A stretch of 33,244 nucleotides of DNA from contig VHDF01000048.1 in assembly GCA_016871495.1 (NCBI GenBank), positions 1-33,244 of the forward strand, read 5' to 3'. The translations under genes and the position numbers were made by a program. Below the pieces are notes generated by a model. The model was not told where the DNA came from. It saw only the letters and a list, made by a program, of their open reading frames with translations, and did no database searches. This document shows positions 9,201 through 16,903 of this stretch, one piece after another (position 1 is the first letter of the stretch; the number at the start of each line of letters is the position of its first letter). The stretch is from Verrucomicrobiota bacterium (GTDB lineage: Bacteria; Verrucomicrobiota; Verrucomicrobiia; Limisphaerales; VHDF01).

Positions 9201-9242
9201 TGGGCCTTGTTCAATTCGACGGAGTTTGTTTATGCGCGTTGA
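6225..9242 (+). CDS. PSD1 (DUF1549/DUF1553) cytochrome c-type protein with LamG-like insert
   Basis: This large secreted protein (about 1005 residues from ATG 6225) starts with a signal peptide (MRIRFVMAGAIAWSLAMAA, cut after ATA). Domains in order: PSCyt1 heme motif CYECH at 48-52; DUF1549 (PSCyt2) with YGERWARHWLDVARY and a second CXXCH, CARCH, at 349-353; a concanavalin/LamG-like domain at about residues 430-630; DUF1553 (PSD1) with ARVMVNRVWQWHFG and LHRVILLSATYRQ. The architecture is typical of Planctomycetes and Verrucomicrobia, where these proteins are thought to be periplasmic or surface multiheme-associated proteins in polysaccharide use; the reaction is unproven. ATG 6192 and 6213 are alternative starts. 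The last 11 bases overlap the DUF1501 gene, so translation is probably coupled. Confidence 0.92.
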   Translation: MRIRFVMAGAIAWSLAMAAPATANELPPARTEPVHFLEDVRPLLSARCYECHGPDKQKGGLRLDDKRAAMRGGDSGPSIVPGTSAQSLLLQRVAGLKADEIMPPKGKPLSKEEVSLLRGWIEQGAPWPDEAGRPAGSSHWAFQPLHPPNLPAVDSPVEGAPLNPVDRFVRAKLKAAGLRPSRAARRETLIRRLTLDLHGLPPRPDEIDAFVRDSSPRSYEALVDRLLASPRYGERWARHWLDVARYTESQGFEYDKLRDNAWHYRDYLIESFNRDKPYDQFMREQIAGDVLDPRSKDALIATSLLVCGPWDEAGNSQANATQKAITREEEMEDLVGVVGQTFLGLTVNCARCHSHKFDPIPQEEYYRVRAVFDGIKHGERVIASEEEKKTREERLDHLRRLGGEARERRMSFESLGWKRWSARVSVEARSAETTPPLVPVWKFAHAESGGALRGGAVVARQSLVLDRPGSYFQSDPLDREIREKTLEAWVALDTLDQRGGGVISIEKEEGRVFDAIVFGERQERKWIAGSSGFERTRDLEAPEESTAPGGVVHMAAVYGADGTIALFRNGEPYGKPYKTASPLQSYPAGTSRILLGMRHSGGGNPYMTGILRHAALYDRALSAEDVRQLFRSSANAVSMDEILSQLSEGERAGHRAALEREKRLRQEMESVRPSPVSYVGARVQPAPARFLKRGDVKSPGDVVRPGALSVLLGANADFGLAADAPEGERRRRFADWLADPANPLPARVMVNRVWQWHFGQALVSTPNDFGSSGSKPTHPELLDWLACFFRDQGWSLKALHRVILLSATYRQDSHYDPHAGEADAENGLLWRFAPRRLEAEVIRDSMLTASGEMNWVMGGPSFRPFEALKFPANAYVPVDKTGADYNRRTVYRMNVNSGKEPLLDALDCPDPSVKTPRRGSTTTPLQALGLMNNSFVLRQARRLAERCEASADGRPARAVDEAYRLVLGRRPTEHEAGAALVVARERGLASVTWALFNSTEFVYAR

Positions 9243-10665
9243 GGATGCTTCGCCATTGTTGCCGCGCCGGCATTTTCTCTCGGCTTCTGCGGGAGGCCTG
9301 GGGGCGGCGGCTTTGAGCTGGCTTTTGCACCATGACGCGTGGGGCTCCGCCGGAGCGGGAGCCGTTCGGAAGCCCCATTTCAAGCCCAAGGCCACGCGCA
9401 TCGTGCAGATCTTCTGTTGTGGCGGGGTCAGCCATCTGGACACCTTCGACTTCAAACCCGAACTGGAAAAGTGGCACGGCAAGACGCTGGAGGGCAAAGG
9501 CGAGAACCTGGGATTCTTCGGTCAGCCGGGCAAGGTGATGAAGAGCCCGTATGCATTCGCGCGGCATGGTCAAAGCGGCGCCTGGGTTTCCAGCCTGCTC
9601 CCGAACCTTGGGCAGTGTGTGGACGAACTCGCGTTCGTGCATTCCATGGTCGCCAAGAGCAACAACCACACGCCGGCCACGTTCCAAATGAACAGCGGAT
9701 TTACCATGAACGGTTTTCCGTCCATGGGCGCATGGCTGAGCTACGGGCTGGGCACCGAAAACGAGAATCTCCCCGCGTTTGTGGTGCTGCCCGATCCACG
9801 GGGACTTATCGCGGGCGGGTCCATCAACTGGACCGCGGGGTTTTTGCCGGCCAACCATCAGGGCGTGCCTTTCCGCACCACCTCGAAGGAGCCGGTGGCG
9901 GACTTGCACACGCCGAGCTCGATTGAACCCGGCCGGCGCGAGGCCGATTTCCATTTTCTGCACGCGATGAATCGCCATTTTGCGGAGGCGCATCCGGGCG
10001 AGGGCGCCTTCGGGGCAAGATTGCGGTCGTATGAACTCGCCGCGCGCATGCAATCGAGCATTCCGGAATCGCTGAACCTCGATGCCGAGCCGGAGTCGGT
10101 GAGGCAGCTTTATGGTTTAGCGGAGGAATCGAATCAAGGGTTCGCCCGGAATTGTCTGATGGCCCGGCGTCTGATCGAACGCGGGGTTCGATTCGTGCAA
10201 GTGTTCAACGGAGGCGCCTTCGGCAGTCCCCGCATCAATTGGGACGGGCACGAGAACTTGAAGGAGAATCACGACAACCAGGCCCGCACCATGGACAAAC
10301 CGGTGGCGGCGCTGATCAAGGATCTCAAGCAGCGGGGATTGTTTGAAGACACGGTTTTCCTGTGGACCACCGAATTTGGCCGGGGCCCGGCGACCCAGGG
10401 ACTGAACGCCACCGGGCGCGACCATCATCCGACCGCCTTCACGTGTTTCCTGGCGGGTGCGGGATTGAAGAAAGGCCTCCGCTACGGCCAGACCGACGAG
10501 GTGGGTTACTTCGTTTCTGAAAATCCGGTTTCCATTCACGATCTGCACGCGACGCTGCTGCATTTGCTCGGCATCGATCACGAAAGGCTCACCTTCTATC
10601 ACAATGGGATCAACCGTCGCTTGACCGATGTTCACGGGAAGGTGCTGCACGGCCTGCTGGCTTGA
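9232..10665 (+). CDS. DUF1501 domain-containing protein (Tat-type signal, sulfatase-like fold)
   Basis: This 477-residue protein has an N-terminal PRRHFLSASAGGLGAAALSWLL segment, a twin-arginine-like export signal. The body matches DUF1501: IFCCGGVSHLDTFDFKPEL near residue 60, then the conserved FVHSMVAKSNNHTPATFQMNSG, and a C-terminal FLWTTEFGRGPATQG and GRDHHPTAFTCFLAGAG. The domain belongs to the alkaline phosphatase/sulfatase superfamily by fold, but catalytic activity has not been established for this family. It starts inside the end of the PSD1 gene (11-base overlap), the usual genomic partner, so the two products probably work together in the periplasm. The open frame upstream of ATG 9232 is a shadow of the PSD1 gene. 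An oxidoreductase gene follows after 11 bases. Confidence 0.93.
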   Translation: MRVEDASPLLPRRHFLSASAGGLGAAALSWLLHHDAWGSAGAGAVRKPHFKPKATRIVQIFCCGGVSHLDTFDFKPELEKWHGKTLEGKGENLGFFGQPGKVMKSPYAFARHGQSGAWVSSLLPNLGQCVDELAFVHSMVAKSNNHTPATFQMNSGFTMNGFPSMGAWLSYGLGTENENLPAFVVLPDPRGLIAGGSINWTAGFLPANHQGVPFRTTSKEPVADLHTPSSIEPGRREADFHFLHAMNRHFAEAHPGEGAFGARLRSYELAARMQSSIPESLNLDAEPESVRQLYGLAEESNQGFARNCLMARRLIERGVRFVQVFNGGAFGSPRINWDGHENLKENHDNQARTMDKPVAALIKDLKQRGLFEDTVFLWTTEFGRGPATQGLNATGRDHHPTAFTCFLAGAGLKKGLRYGQTDEVGYFVSENPVSIHDLHATLLHLLGIDHERLTFYHNGINRRLTDVHGKVLHGLLA

Positions 10666-10676
10666 ATTACAATCCT

Positions 10677-12062
10677 ATGAATCCTCCCTCGGACCCATCC
10701 CCCACCCAGACCCCCCGGACCAACCGCCGTGCTTTCCTGCGCCGATCCGCCGCCGCCGCCGCCGTCCTGGGATTTCCGGCCATCATCCCCGCTTCCGCCC
10801 TCGGACAGGCCGGGCGTCCCTCCGCCAACCAGCGCATTCAAATCGGCGTGATCGGGACCGGCAATCAGGGGTTCAATGACATCCGGTCGATGATCCGGGA
10901 CGAGCGTGTGCAAATCGTGGCGGTGTGCGATGTGAATCGCGAGAGCGGCGGATATTGGAACGGGGCCGTCGGCGGGCGCGAACCGGGACGGCGGTTGGTG
11001 GAGGAGCACTACGCCAAGGCCAGTCCCTCGGGGTCCTATCGTGGCTGCGACACGTATGTGGACTTTCGGGAATTACTGGCCCGGCGGGACATTGACGCGG
11101 TGCAGATTGTGACGCCGGACCACTGGCACGCGGTGCAAGCGATTGCCGCGTGCAAAGCGGGCAAGGACGTGTATTGCCAGAAGCCGCTGGCGCTGACCAT
11201 CGCCGAAGGGCGGGCCATGGCCAAGGCCGTCAAGAAGTACCAGCGCGTTTTCCAGACCGGCAGCCAGCAGCGTTCCGAGCGAAATTTCAGGCACGCCTGC
11301 GAGCTCGTTCGCAACGGAAGGCTTGGGACATTGAAAACCGTGAAGTGCGGCCTCCCTTCGGGGCACCCCGATTACGGAAAGACCGGCCAGCGCAAGGCAC
11401 CCGAACCTGTGCCGGAGGGGTTTCACTACGACCTCTGGCTGGGGCCGGCCCCGGCGGCACCCTACGCGCCCGCTCGGTGTCATGTGAATTTTCGATGGAA
11501 CCTCGATTACTCCGGTGGGCAGTTGACCGACTGGGGCGGGCATCATCCTGACATCGCGCAGTGGGGGATGGGGACGGAGCGGACCGGGCCGGTGGAGATC
11601 AAGAATGCGCACGGCAAGTTTCCGCCCCGGAGCGATCTCTGGAACACGGCCACCGAGTATAGCTTCGAGTGTGTTTACGCGAACGGGGTGCGGCTGTTGA
11701 TCTCGGACAAGTTCGAGATGGGAGTGACGTTCGAGGGCACGGAAGGAAAGGTTTACGTGTCGCGGGGCCGCCAGCGGACCGAGCCCGAGTCGTTGTGGAG
11801 TTCCACCATGGGAGAACGTGAAACGCGTTTATACGAAAGCCGGGATCATTTCCGAAACTTCATCGATTGCGTGCTCTCGCGAAAGGAGCCGGTCGCGCCG
11901 TGCGAAGTCGCGCACCGCTCGATCACGCTGGCTCACCTGGGAAATATCGCCATGCAATTGGGACGTGATTTGAAGTGGGATCCCAAGAAGGAGCGATTCG
12001 TGAAGGACGACGAGGCGAACCGCATGCTCAGCCGCCCGCATCGGGCGCCTTGGACGATTTGA
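10677..12062 (+). CDS. Gfo/Idh/MocA-family oxidoreductase with Tat signal
   Basis: This 461-residue NAD(P)-dependent sugar-type dehydrogenase has a strong twin-arginine signal, NRRAFLRRSAAAAAVLGFPAII, ending near ASALGQ. The Rossmann motif GVIGTGNQG follows at about residues 59-67. The catalytic lysine motif reads YCQKPLALTI with Lys169 present, and the C-terminal domain has TDWGGHHPDIAQW, the usual histidine-aspartate motif of the active site. It is therefore the catalytically complete counterpart of the variant oxidoreductase at 1574. Verrucomicrobial and planctomycete homologues are numerous and often sit with sugar isomerase-like genes, as here. ATG 10677 is preferred over TTG 10662. It lies 11 bases after DUF1501 and is likely part of the same transcript. 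The substrate is not known. Confidence 0.92.
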   Translation: MNPPSDPSPTQTPRTNRRAFLRRSAAAAAVLGFPAIIPASALGQAGRPSANQRIQIGVIGTGNQGFNDIRSMIRDERVQIVAVCDVNRESGGYWNGAVGGREPGRRLVEEHYAKASPSGSYRGCDTYVDFRELLARRDIDAVQIVTPDHWHAVQAIAACKAGKDVYCQKPLALTIAEGRAMAKAVKKYQRVFQTGSQQRSERNFRHACELVRNGRLGTLKTVKCGLPSGHPDYGKTGQRKAPEPVPEGFHYDLWLGPAPAAPYAPARCHVNFRWNLDYSGGQLTDWGGHHPDIAQWGMGTERTGPVEIKNAHGKFPPRSDLWNTATEYSFECVYANGVRLLISDKFEMGVTFEGTEGKVYVSRGRQRTEPESLWSSTMGERETRLYESRDHFRNFIDCVLSRKEPVAPCEVAHRSITLAHLGNIAMQLGRDLKWDPKKERFVKDDEANRMLSRPHRAPWTI

Positions 12063-12304
12063 TGAAGCTGGTGCGTTGGAGTGACGTTGCTGGAGCTGCC
12101 AGGACCGACCGTGCCGGGACTCACCGAAGTTCACGCCCCAGGTGGGCGAAGTAAAATCGCCGCCACCGCTCCGTCCCGTCCGGCCATGGGAGGATCCACC
12201 GCGTGCTTGGGCAAGGAGGCAAGGATTCCCGCCAAAGTCCGAGATTGCATCGTCCTTCAGCCTTCGTAAATATCGGCTCCCGCGTTTTGCATCCGCGTCT
12301 GACT

Positions 12305-13351
12305 ATGGCTCAATCGAATCCCTACCGGTTTTGTTTCGGACCTTGGAATATCAGCGAAGGCCAGGATCCTTACGGCCCGCCCACGCGGCCACCCCAGTCA
12401 TTCGACTGGAAACTGGCCGAACTGAAGAAGCATGGCTATGACGCCATGATGTTTCACGACGACGACGCGGTGCCGGATATCGACGGCAAATCCTCCGCAC
12501 AGGTCTTGAAGGAGGCGAAGGCGCTGAAGAAGCGGCTGGACGGAGAAGGGATCAAGGCCGAAATGGTGGCTCCCCGGCTGTGGTTCAGTCCGAAGACCAT
12601 CGACGGGGCTTACACCAGCAACGACAAGAAACACCGGCAGTACGCCATCGATCGATCCAAACAGTCCATCGACATCGCGCGGGCCATGGGAACCGATTTG
12701 CTCGTGTTGTGGCTGGCGCGGGAGGGAACCTATCTGCGCGAGGCGAAGAACGGGCGTCGCAGCGTGGATCTGCTGGTGGAAGCACTGGACGCGATGCTCA
12801 AACACGACTCGCGCATCCGGCTGGCGATTGAGCCCAAGCCGAACGAACCGATGGATCACGCCTACATTCCAACGATTGGCCACGCCCTCGCGCTGGCCCA
12901 ACTCGCGGTGGACCCGAAACGCGTCGGTTGTTTGATTGAATCCGCCCACGCGATTTTGGCGGGGCTTGATCCTGCCGACGAAATTGATTTCGCGATGTCT
13001 TTTGGAAAACTCTGGTCGCTGCACCTGAACGATCAGAATGGTTTGAAGTTCGACCAGGACAAGCCGTTTGGGAGCAACAATCTTCGCGTGGCTTTCAATC
13101 AGGTGCGAGCCCTGGAGCGCAATGGCTATGGGAAAAAGGGCGAATTCGTGTGTTTCGACGTGCATCCGTTTCGAACGACGCATCCGGAACATTGGCTCGA
13201 TCATTTGAACAACAGCCGGCGGACCTTTTTGAAGCTTCTTGAAAAAGCGCGGAGTTTCGACAATGCGGCGGCTTCAAGGCTGGTGGCGCAGCGCGATTAC
13301 CAGGCGCTGGATCAAATGGTGATTGAGCACTTGTTGGGCAAGTCAGGATGA
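12305..13351 (+). CDS. Xylose isomerase-like TIM-barrel protein (class I XylA homologue)
   Basis: The 348-residue protein aligns along its whole length with Streptomyces-type xylose isomerase as I remember that sequence: DPYGPPTRPP near the start, FHDDD (His51), YTSNDKKHRQYA, LWLAREG, IEPKPNEP (Glu176, Lys178), ESAH (Glu212, His215), KFDQDKPFG (Asp250, Asp252), FDVHP (Asp285) and a closing LDQMVIEHLLG. These are the active-site base and most metal ligands. The aspartate expected in HIDLNGQ (Asp245 in the Streptomyces enzymes) is His240 here, in SLHLNDQNG. The enzyme family interconverts aldoses and ketoses, but the change makes the substrate uncertain. ATG 12305 gives the family N-terminus. 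The 242-base gap upstream shows nothing recognisable. Confidence 0.88.
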   Translation: MAQSNPYRFCFGPWNISEGQDPYGPPTRPPQSFDWKLAELKKHGYDAMMFHDDDAVPDIDGKSSAQVLKEAKALKKRLDGEGIKAEMVAPRLWFSPKTIDGAYTSNDKKHRQYAIDRSKQSIDIARAMGTDLLVLWLAREGTYLREAKNGRRSVDLLVEALDAMLKHDSRIRLAIEPKPNEPMDHAYIPTIGHALALAQLAVDPKRVGCLIESAHAILAGLDPADEIDFAMSFGKLWSLHLNDQNGLKFDQDKPFGSNNLRVAFNQVRALERNGYGKKGEFVCFDVHPFRTTHPEHWLDHLNNSRRTFLKLLEKARSFDNAAASRLVAQRDYQALDQMVIEHLLGKSG

Positions 13352-13366
13352 TGCCGCGGGGCGTCG

Positions 13367-13941
13367 ATGGACGGCGGCGCCACGACTATGCCGGGCCGGA
13401 ATGATCGATTCTCGGGTTCGCTCAAGGGCAGTGTTGTTTTCTGCTTGGCCCTCGCGGTCCTGGAACTTCTGGATTTCCTTCGCCTTTATCCCCTCGATAC
13501 CTTGGGGATTATCCCGAGGGAATGGGTGGGCCTGCGTGGAATCCTCTTTGCTCCTGTCCTGCATGGGGGATTTGGACATTGGGCGGCCAACGCCCTTCCT
13601 CTGGTGGTCTTGCTGACACTCCTGGGGGCGGATCCCAAGTTACGTCCGGCAGCGGCGTTGCTTTGGATCTGGGTGTGGAGCGGATTGGGGACTTGGCTCA
13701 TTGGAAGGGGGGCACCATTCATTTGGGGGCGAGTTCCATCATTTTTGGCGTGGCGAGTTATTTGATCGTAGCGGGGTTCTTCGCGCAGACTTGGAGATCC
13801 ATTGGAGTTGCGCTGGTTGTCTTGGTGGGGTTTGGGGGCATTTTTTACGGAGTGCTTCCGCAGGAGGGCAGGATATCCTGGGAAGCTCATTTGAGCGGTG
13901 CTTTGGCGGGGGTTTGGACGGCCTGGCGGTTATTGAAGTAG
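13367..13941 (+). pseudogene. Rhomboid-like intramembrane protease gene split by a frameshift
   Basis: The first part (13367 to about 13712) encodes MPGRNDRFSGSL..., a hydrophobic helix (VVFCLALAVLELLDFL), the rhomboid L1-like region with VLHGGFGHWAANALPLVVL, and WVWSGLGTWLIGR. It then loses similarity. The sequel is in the frame one base back: TIHLGASSIIFGVASYLIVAGFF, with the GxS of the catalytic serine, and ISWEAHLSGALAG with the catalytic histidine, ending at TAG 13939-13941. Adding one G to the six-G run at 13707-13712 would join them into one rhomboid of about 190 residues. So this is either a recent pseudogene, a sequencing error in a homopolymer, or programmed slippage. It begins 15 bases after the isomerase gene. 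Confidence 0.8.
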
Positions 13942-14163
13942 GTCGAAGTCGTTCCGGACTGAACGCTGTTGTGGGCAAGGCGGAGAGGAATCTCCTTAAC
14001 TGTTGACGTGGGGCGGCTGGATTTCTGCGGGATGCAGCCAGGGGAGGTTCGACGCCGTTTCTTGAGGCGGGCGAGCTTTTCGGAAGAGGATTGGGGGAGG
14101 CGGAGGCCCAAGTAAGGGAGAAATTGGATTGCCTTTCGACGCGACCCTGTTTGATATGGCTTC

Positions 14164-15195
14164 ATGCATGCTTCAAATCGAATGATTGCCTCGTTACTGC
14201 TGGCCGGAAGTTTGTTGCTGGGAGGGTCGGGAAGCGCCGATGTGCCGGAGGAAATGGTTGCTTCCGCGACTCGATTTCTCGCCGCTCTGACTTCGGATCA
14301 ACGCAGCAAGGCTTTGTTTCCTAATTTCGGTGACGACGAGAGGAAGAACTGGGCTTTCATTCCGAAGGCGAGGAAAGGATTGCCCTTGAAGGAAATGACG
14401 CCCGCCCAACGAGCGCTGGCTTTAGGAATTGTTTCGACGGGATTGAGCCAGCACGGGTTTTTGAAGGCGATGACCGTGATCAGCTTGGAGGATATTCTCA
14501 ACGAATTGGAGCAGGGCAAAGGGCCTGTCCGCGACGCGGAACTTTATTTTGTCTCTGTGTTCGGGGAGCCAGCGCGGGGAAGGGCGTGGGGTTGGAGGTT
14601 CGAGGGGCATCACTTGGCTTTGAATTACACCGTGACGGCTGCTGGCAAGGTCAGCATGACCCCTTCCTTTTTTGGTTCCAATCCGGCGAAGGTTTTGGCT
14701 GGGATTCGAACTGGGTTGCGGACTTTGGATGGGGAGGAGGATGAGGGGAGGAAGTTGGTGAAGATGTTCAAGCCGCATCAGCTCAAAGTGGTGGTGATCG
14801 ACACGGCCGCTCCCAAGGACATCTTGAGCGAGTCGTTCAGAACGGCCAGCCGTTTGAGTCCGCCGGGCCTCGGCTGGGGCGAGATGAGCAAAGAACAACG
14901 AGATCAGCTCAAGAAGTTGGTTCGGGTTTATTTGTTTCGGAATCGGCCGGAAATTGCCGAGCGAGATTGGAAGCGACTGGAAGCGGCGGGTTGGCGGAGT
15001 GTGCATTTTGGCTGGGCGGGCGGATTCGAGCCCGGTCAGGCGCATTATTACCGAGTTCAAAGCGACACTTTCTTGTTGGAATACGACAATATCCAGAACA
15101 ACAACAACCACATCCATTCGGTGTGGCGTGACTTTTCGAATGATTTTGGATTGGACTTGCTGAAGGAACATTACGAGACTACCCCACATAAATGA
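14164..15195 (+). CDS. DUF3500 domain-containing secreted protein
   Basis: This 343-residue protein has a short signal peptide (IASLLLAGSLLLGGSGSA, residues about 8-25). The mature part matches DUF3500: TRFLAALTSDQRSKALFPNFGDDERKNWAFIP, then AELYFVSVFGEP, GWRFEGHHLALNYT in the middle, and a C-terminal FLLEYDNIQNNNNHIHSVWRD. The function of the family is not known; members are exported and occur in Planctomycetes, Verrucomicrobia and Bacteroidota. ATG 14164 gives a slightly long signal-peptide n-region; ATG 14182 would also work. The gene is apparently monocistronic, with 222 and 155 bases of non-coding DNA on its two sides. Confidence 0.88.
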   Translation: MHASNRMIASLLLAGSLLLGGSGSADVPEEMVASATRFLAALTSDQRSKALFPNFGDDERKNWAFIPKARKGLPLKEMTPAQRALALGIVSTGLSQHGFLKAMTVISLEDILNELEQGKGPVRDAELYFVSVFGEPARGRAWGWRFEGHHLALNYTVTAAGKVSMTPSFFGSNPAKVLAGIRTGLRTLDGEEDEGRKLVKMFKPHQLKVVVIDTAAPKDILSESFRTASRLSPPGLGWGEMSKEQRDQLKKLVRVYLFRNRPEIAERDWKRLEAAGWRSVHFGWAGGFEPGQAHYYRVQSDTFLLEYDNIQNNNNHIHSVWRDFSNDFGLDLLKEHYETTPHK

Positions 15196-15250
15196 TTGGT
15201 GGCCCAACGGTTAAGGTAACGCGAAGTCCTGAAAATACTCATTTTAGCCC

Positions 15251-15279
15251 TTGACGGTTGCTTGAAACTTCTTTAAAAA
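15251..15279 (+). promoter_or_regulatory. Candidate sigma-70 promoter of the PEP-CTERM gene
   Basis: TTGACG (15251-15256) and TAAAAA (15274-15279) are separated by 17 bases, a good -35/-10 spacing. They lie about 70 bases upstream of ATG 15351 in an AT-rich gap. This is a pattern match only. Confidence 0.35.
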
Positions 15280-15350
15280 TCCCCTCCGTAAAGACCAGAT
15301 TGTAGCGAAGCTCAGACCAAACTGCTCTTCCACAACAAGTTTAACGCAAT

Positions 15351-16016
15351 ATGACTACCGCAAAGCACGGCTTACTGAAAACAATCGTGGCAATCGCTGC
15401 GACCACAGCTGCGTGGACTGCTGCGAATGCGCAAGGCCAGCTTGAGATTGTTTACAACAATTCATCTGTACCCCTTAATGCGAGCTACGGCAGCGCCTTG
15501 GAGTTCGGCGATCAGGTTTCCCTTCAGGGATTGAACCGGGATCTTTATCGCTTTGAGTTTGAGTACAACGCGAGTCTGGCACCGGCTGCATCCAAGCAGG
15601 GCTTGGTGCGGATGTATGCGAATGATGGTCCGGGAGGCGCTCCGGGGACATTGCTCTTCGAGACTGATCCATTCGCGCTTCCTACGGGTCAAGGGACATT
15701 GGACTTTTCCCAGATTGGAGGGGTAAAGCTGCCGAATCAATTGACTTGGACCTTGGCCACCGCCGGTTTAAGCGGTAGTGAGAAATTCGAGGTCCAACTT
15801 TTCAGTCCTCCGTCGATCGGAAAGAGCGCCGATGATTTTTGGCAGAAGAATGCCTTCGGCGGTTGGACCTTGACGGTTCTGAGCAGTGCCGCTGGATCGG
15901 CTCCTGCGAATTTCAGCGCGAGGATTACAGCGGTTCCCGAACCCACAACGATGGCGTTTGTGTTGGGTGGACTCGCTCTGATGGGAGTAGCCGGTTATCG
16001 CCGCAAGAATTCCTAG
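15351..16016 (+). CDS. PEP-CTERM sorting-signal protein
   Basis: This 221-residue exported protein has an N-terminal signal peptide (KTIVAIAATTAAWTAANAQ) and ends in a PEP-CTERM tripartite tail. The tail is VPEPTT, then the hydrophobic segment MAFVLGGLALMGVAGY, then the basic RRKNS. Such tails are recognised by exosortase (EpsH/XrtA type), which cleaves near PEP and moves the protein to the surface or into extracellular polymer. No exosortase gene is in the window. The body is beta-rich and low in charge, with FEFEYNASLAPA and GGWTLTVLSS segments, and resembles choice-of-anchor-type domains, but I cannot name it. It stops with TAG, is preceded by a candidate promoter and followed by a clear terminator, so it is a single-gene unit. 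Confidence 0.9.
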   Translation: MTTAKHGLLKTIVAIAATTAAWTAANAQGQLEIVYNNSSVPLNASYGSALEFGDQVSLQGLNRDLYRFEFEYNASLAPAASKQGLVRMYANDGPGGAPGTLLFETDPFALPTGQGTLDFSQIGGVKLPNQLTWTLATAGLSGSEKFEVQLFSPPSIGKSADDFWQKNAFGGWTLTVLSSAAGSAPANFSARITAVPEPTTMAFVLGGLALMGVAGYRRKNS

Positions 16017-16041
16017 TTCAAAGCTTCGCCAGCCTTTCAAG

Positions 16042-16073
16042 CAGCGTGGACGCAAGTCCGCGCTGTTTTTTTT
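16042..16073 (+). terminator. Rho-independent terminator of the PEP-CTERM gene
   Basis: CAGCGTGGAC and GTCCGCGCTG form a 10-base-pair stem with one G-T pair around the tetraloop GCAA. Eight T residues (16066-16073) follow directly. It sits 25 bases after the stop codon. Confidence 0.9.
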
Positions 16074-16314
16074 GGGGGGGCGGGTCGAGATCTTGAGGAC
16101 GGACGGAGGAAGAATCTGAGGCAGTTCTTCTTGAGGCATGATCCTGGAAACGGCCATGGCCTTCATGAATCTGCGCGAGGACCCGGCGATCAGGCCGTTC
16201 TGCCCAACTCGACGGATCACCTCATCGGATAAGCCTCGTCGCGCATCGCGGATTTCTCGCTCAAGCCTTTGCGCACCTTCGACACGCTCCACAAGCTCCG
16301 TTTAGGTTAAGGAG

Positions 16315-16885
16315 TCACAGGAGGTTTTCGATCAGCATGAGCTCTTCCCGGCGGAGCCGGGAGATTGGAATTTCCTTGGCTCGCACCTGAGCTTCACTTC
16401 GATTGCCGGAGGCGGCGAGGACGGCGGCATGGACCGCACGCCATGCCGGAGGAGCTTTGGGCCAATCGATCTTTAGTCCGGCATAAACCTGCGCGGCCTT
16501 TTCGGGTTCAGAATGCCGAAGATAGGCAAGGGCCAAAGTGGTCCTGAAGGAGATCCAGTCGGGATTGGCCGACACGAGTTTTTCCGCGATGGCGGATGAA
16601 TGGATCAAGTCCTGGTTGGCGAGCAATTGGAGGTAGGCGAGATCGTTCTGAGGTTCCAGATCCGAGGGGAATTTCTGAGTCATTTCACGAACGAGCTCGA
16701 TCAGAGACGAGAGTTTCCCCTCCAATTCCAGGATGCGTAGGAGCGCGAGATAAACGGGTTTGGAAGAGGACTCGGTTTTTTTCAGCGCCAGCAAGGTTCG
16801 CTTGGCGTAGGCCGTCAACCCGAGCTTCTCGAGATATTGAAACTGGAACCACAGCTTCGCGGGATCTTGGCCGGCGGCTAGGTGG
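16315..16885 (-). pseudogene. TPR-repeat protein, 3' part only (5' end lost at a head-to-head junction)
   Basis: The minus-strand frame from about 16885 down to the TGA at 16317-16315 encodes about 185 residues of alpha-helical TPR-type repeats. It contains LWFQFQYLEKLGLTAYAKRTL, LRILELEGKLSSLIELVREM, DLAYLQLLANQDL and TLALAYLRHSEPEKAAQVYAGL, and ends in RAKEIPISRLRREELMLIENLL. This is the typical tail of verrucomicrobial tetratricopeptide proteins. The frame stays open further upstream to 17076, but there it lies opposite the O-antigen-ligase-like gene and the composition is that of an antisense shadow. No good start codon precedes the repeats, so the N-terminal part seems to have been removed. 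Confidence 0.65.
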
Positions 16886-16903
16886 CTGGCGGGGGGTGTT
16901 TTC

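Noticed and set aside
8085-9497. 470-residue minus-strand open frame opposite the PSD1 and DUF1501 genes
   Set aside because: It lies antisense to two well-supported genes, has no recognisable domain and a shadow-type composition rich in Arg, Gly and Pro.
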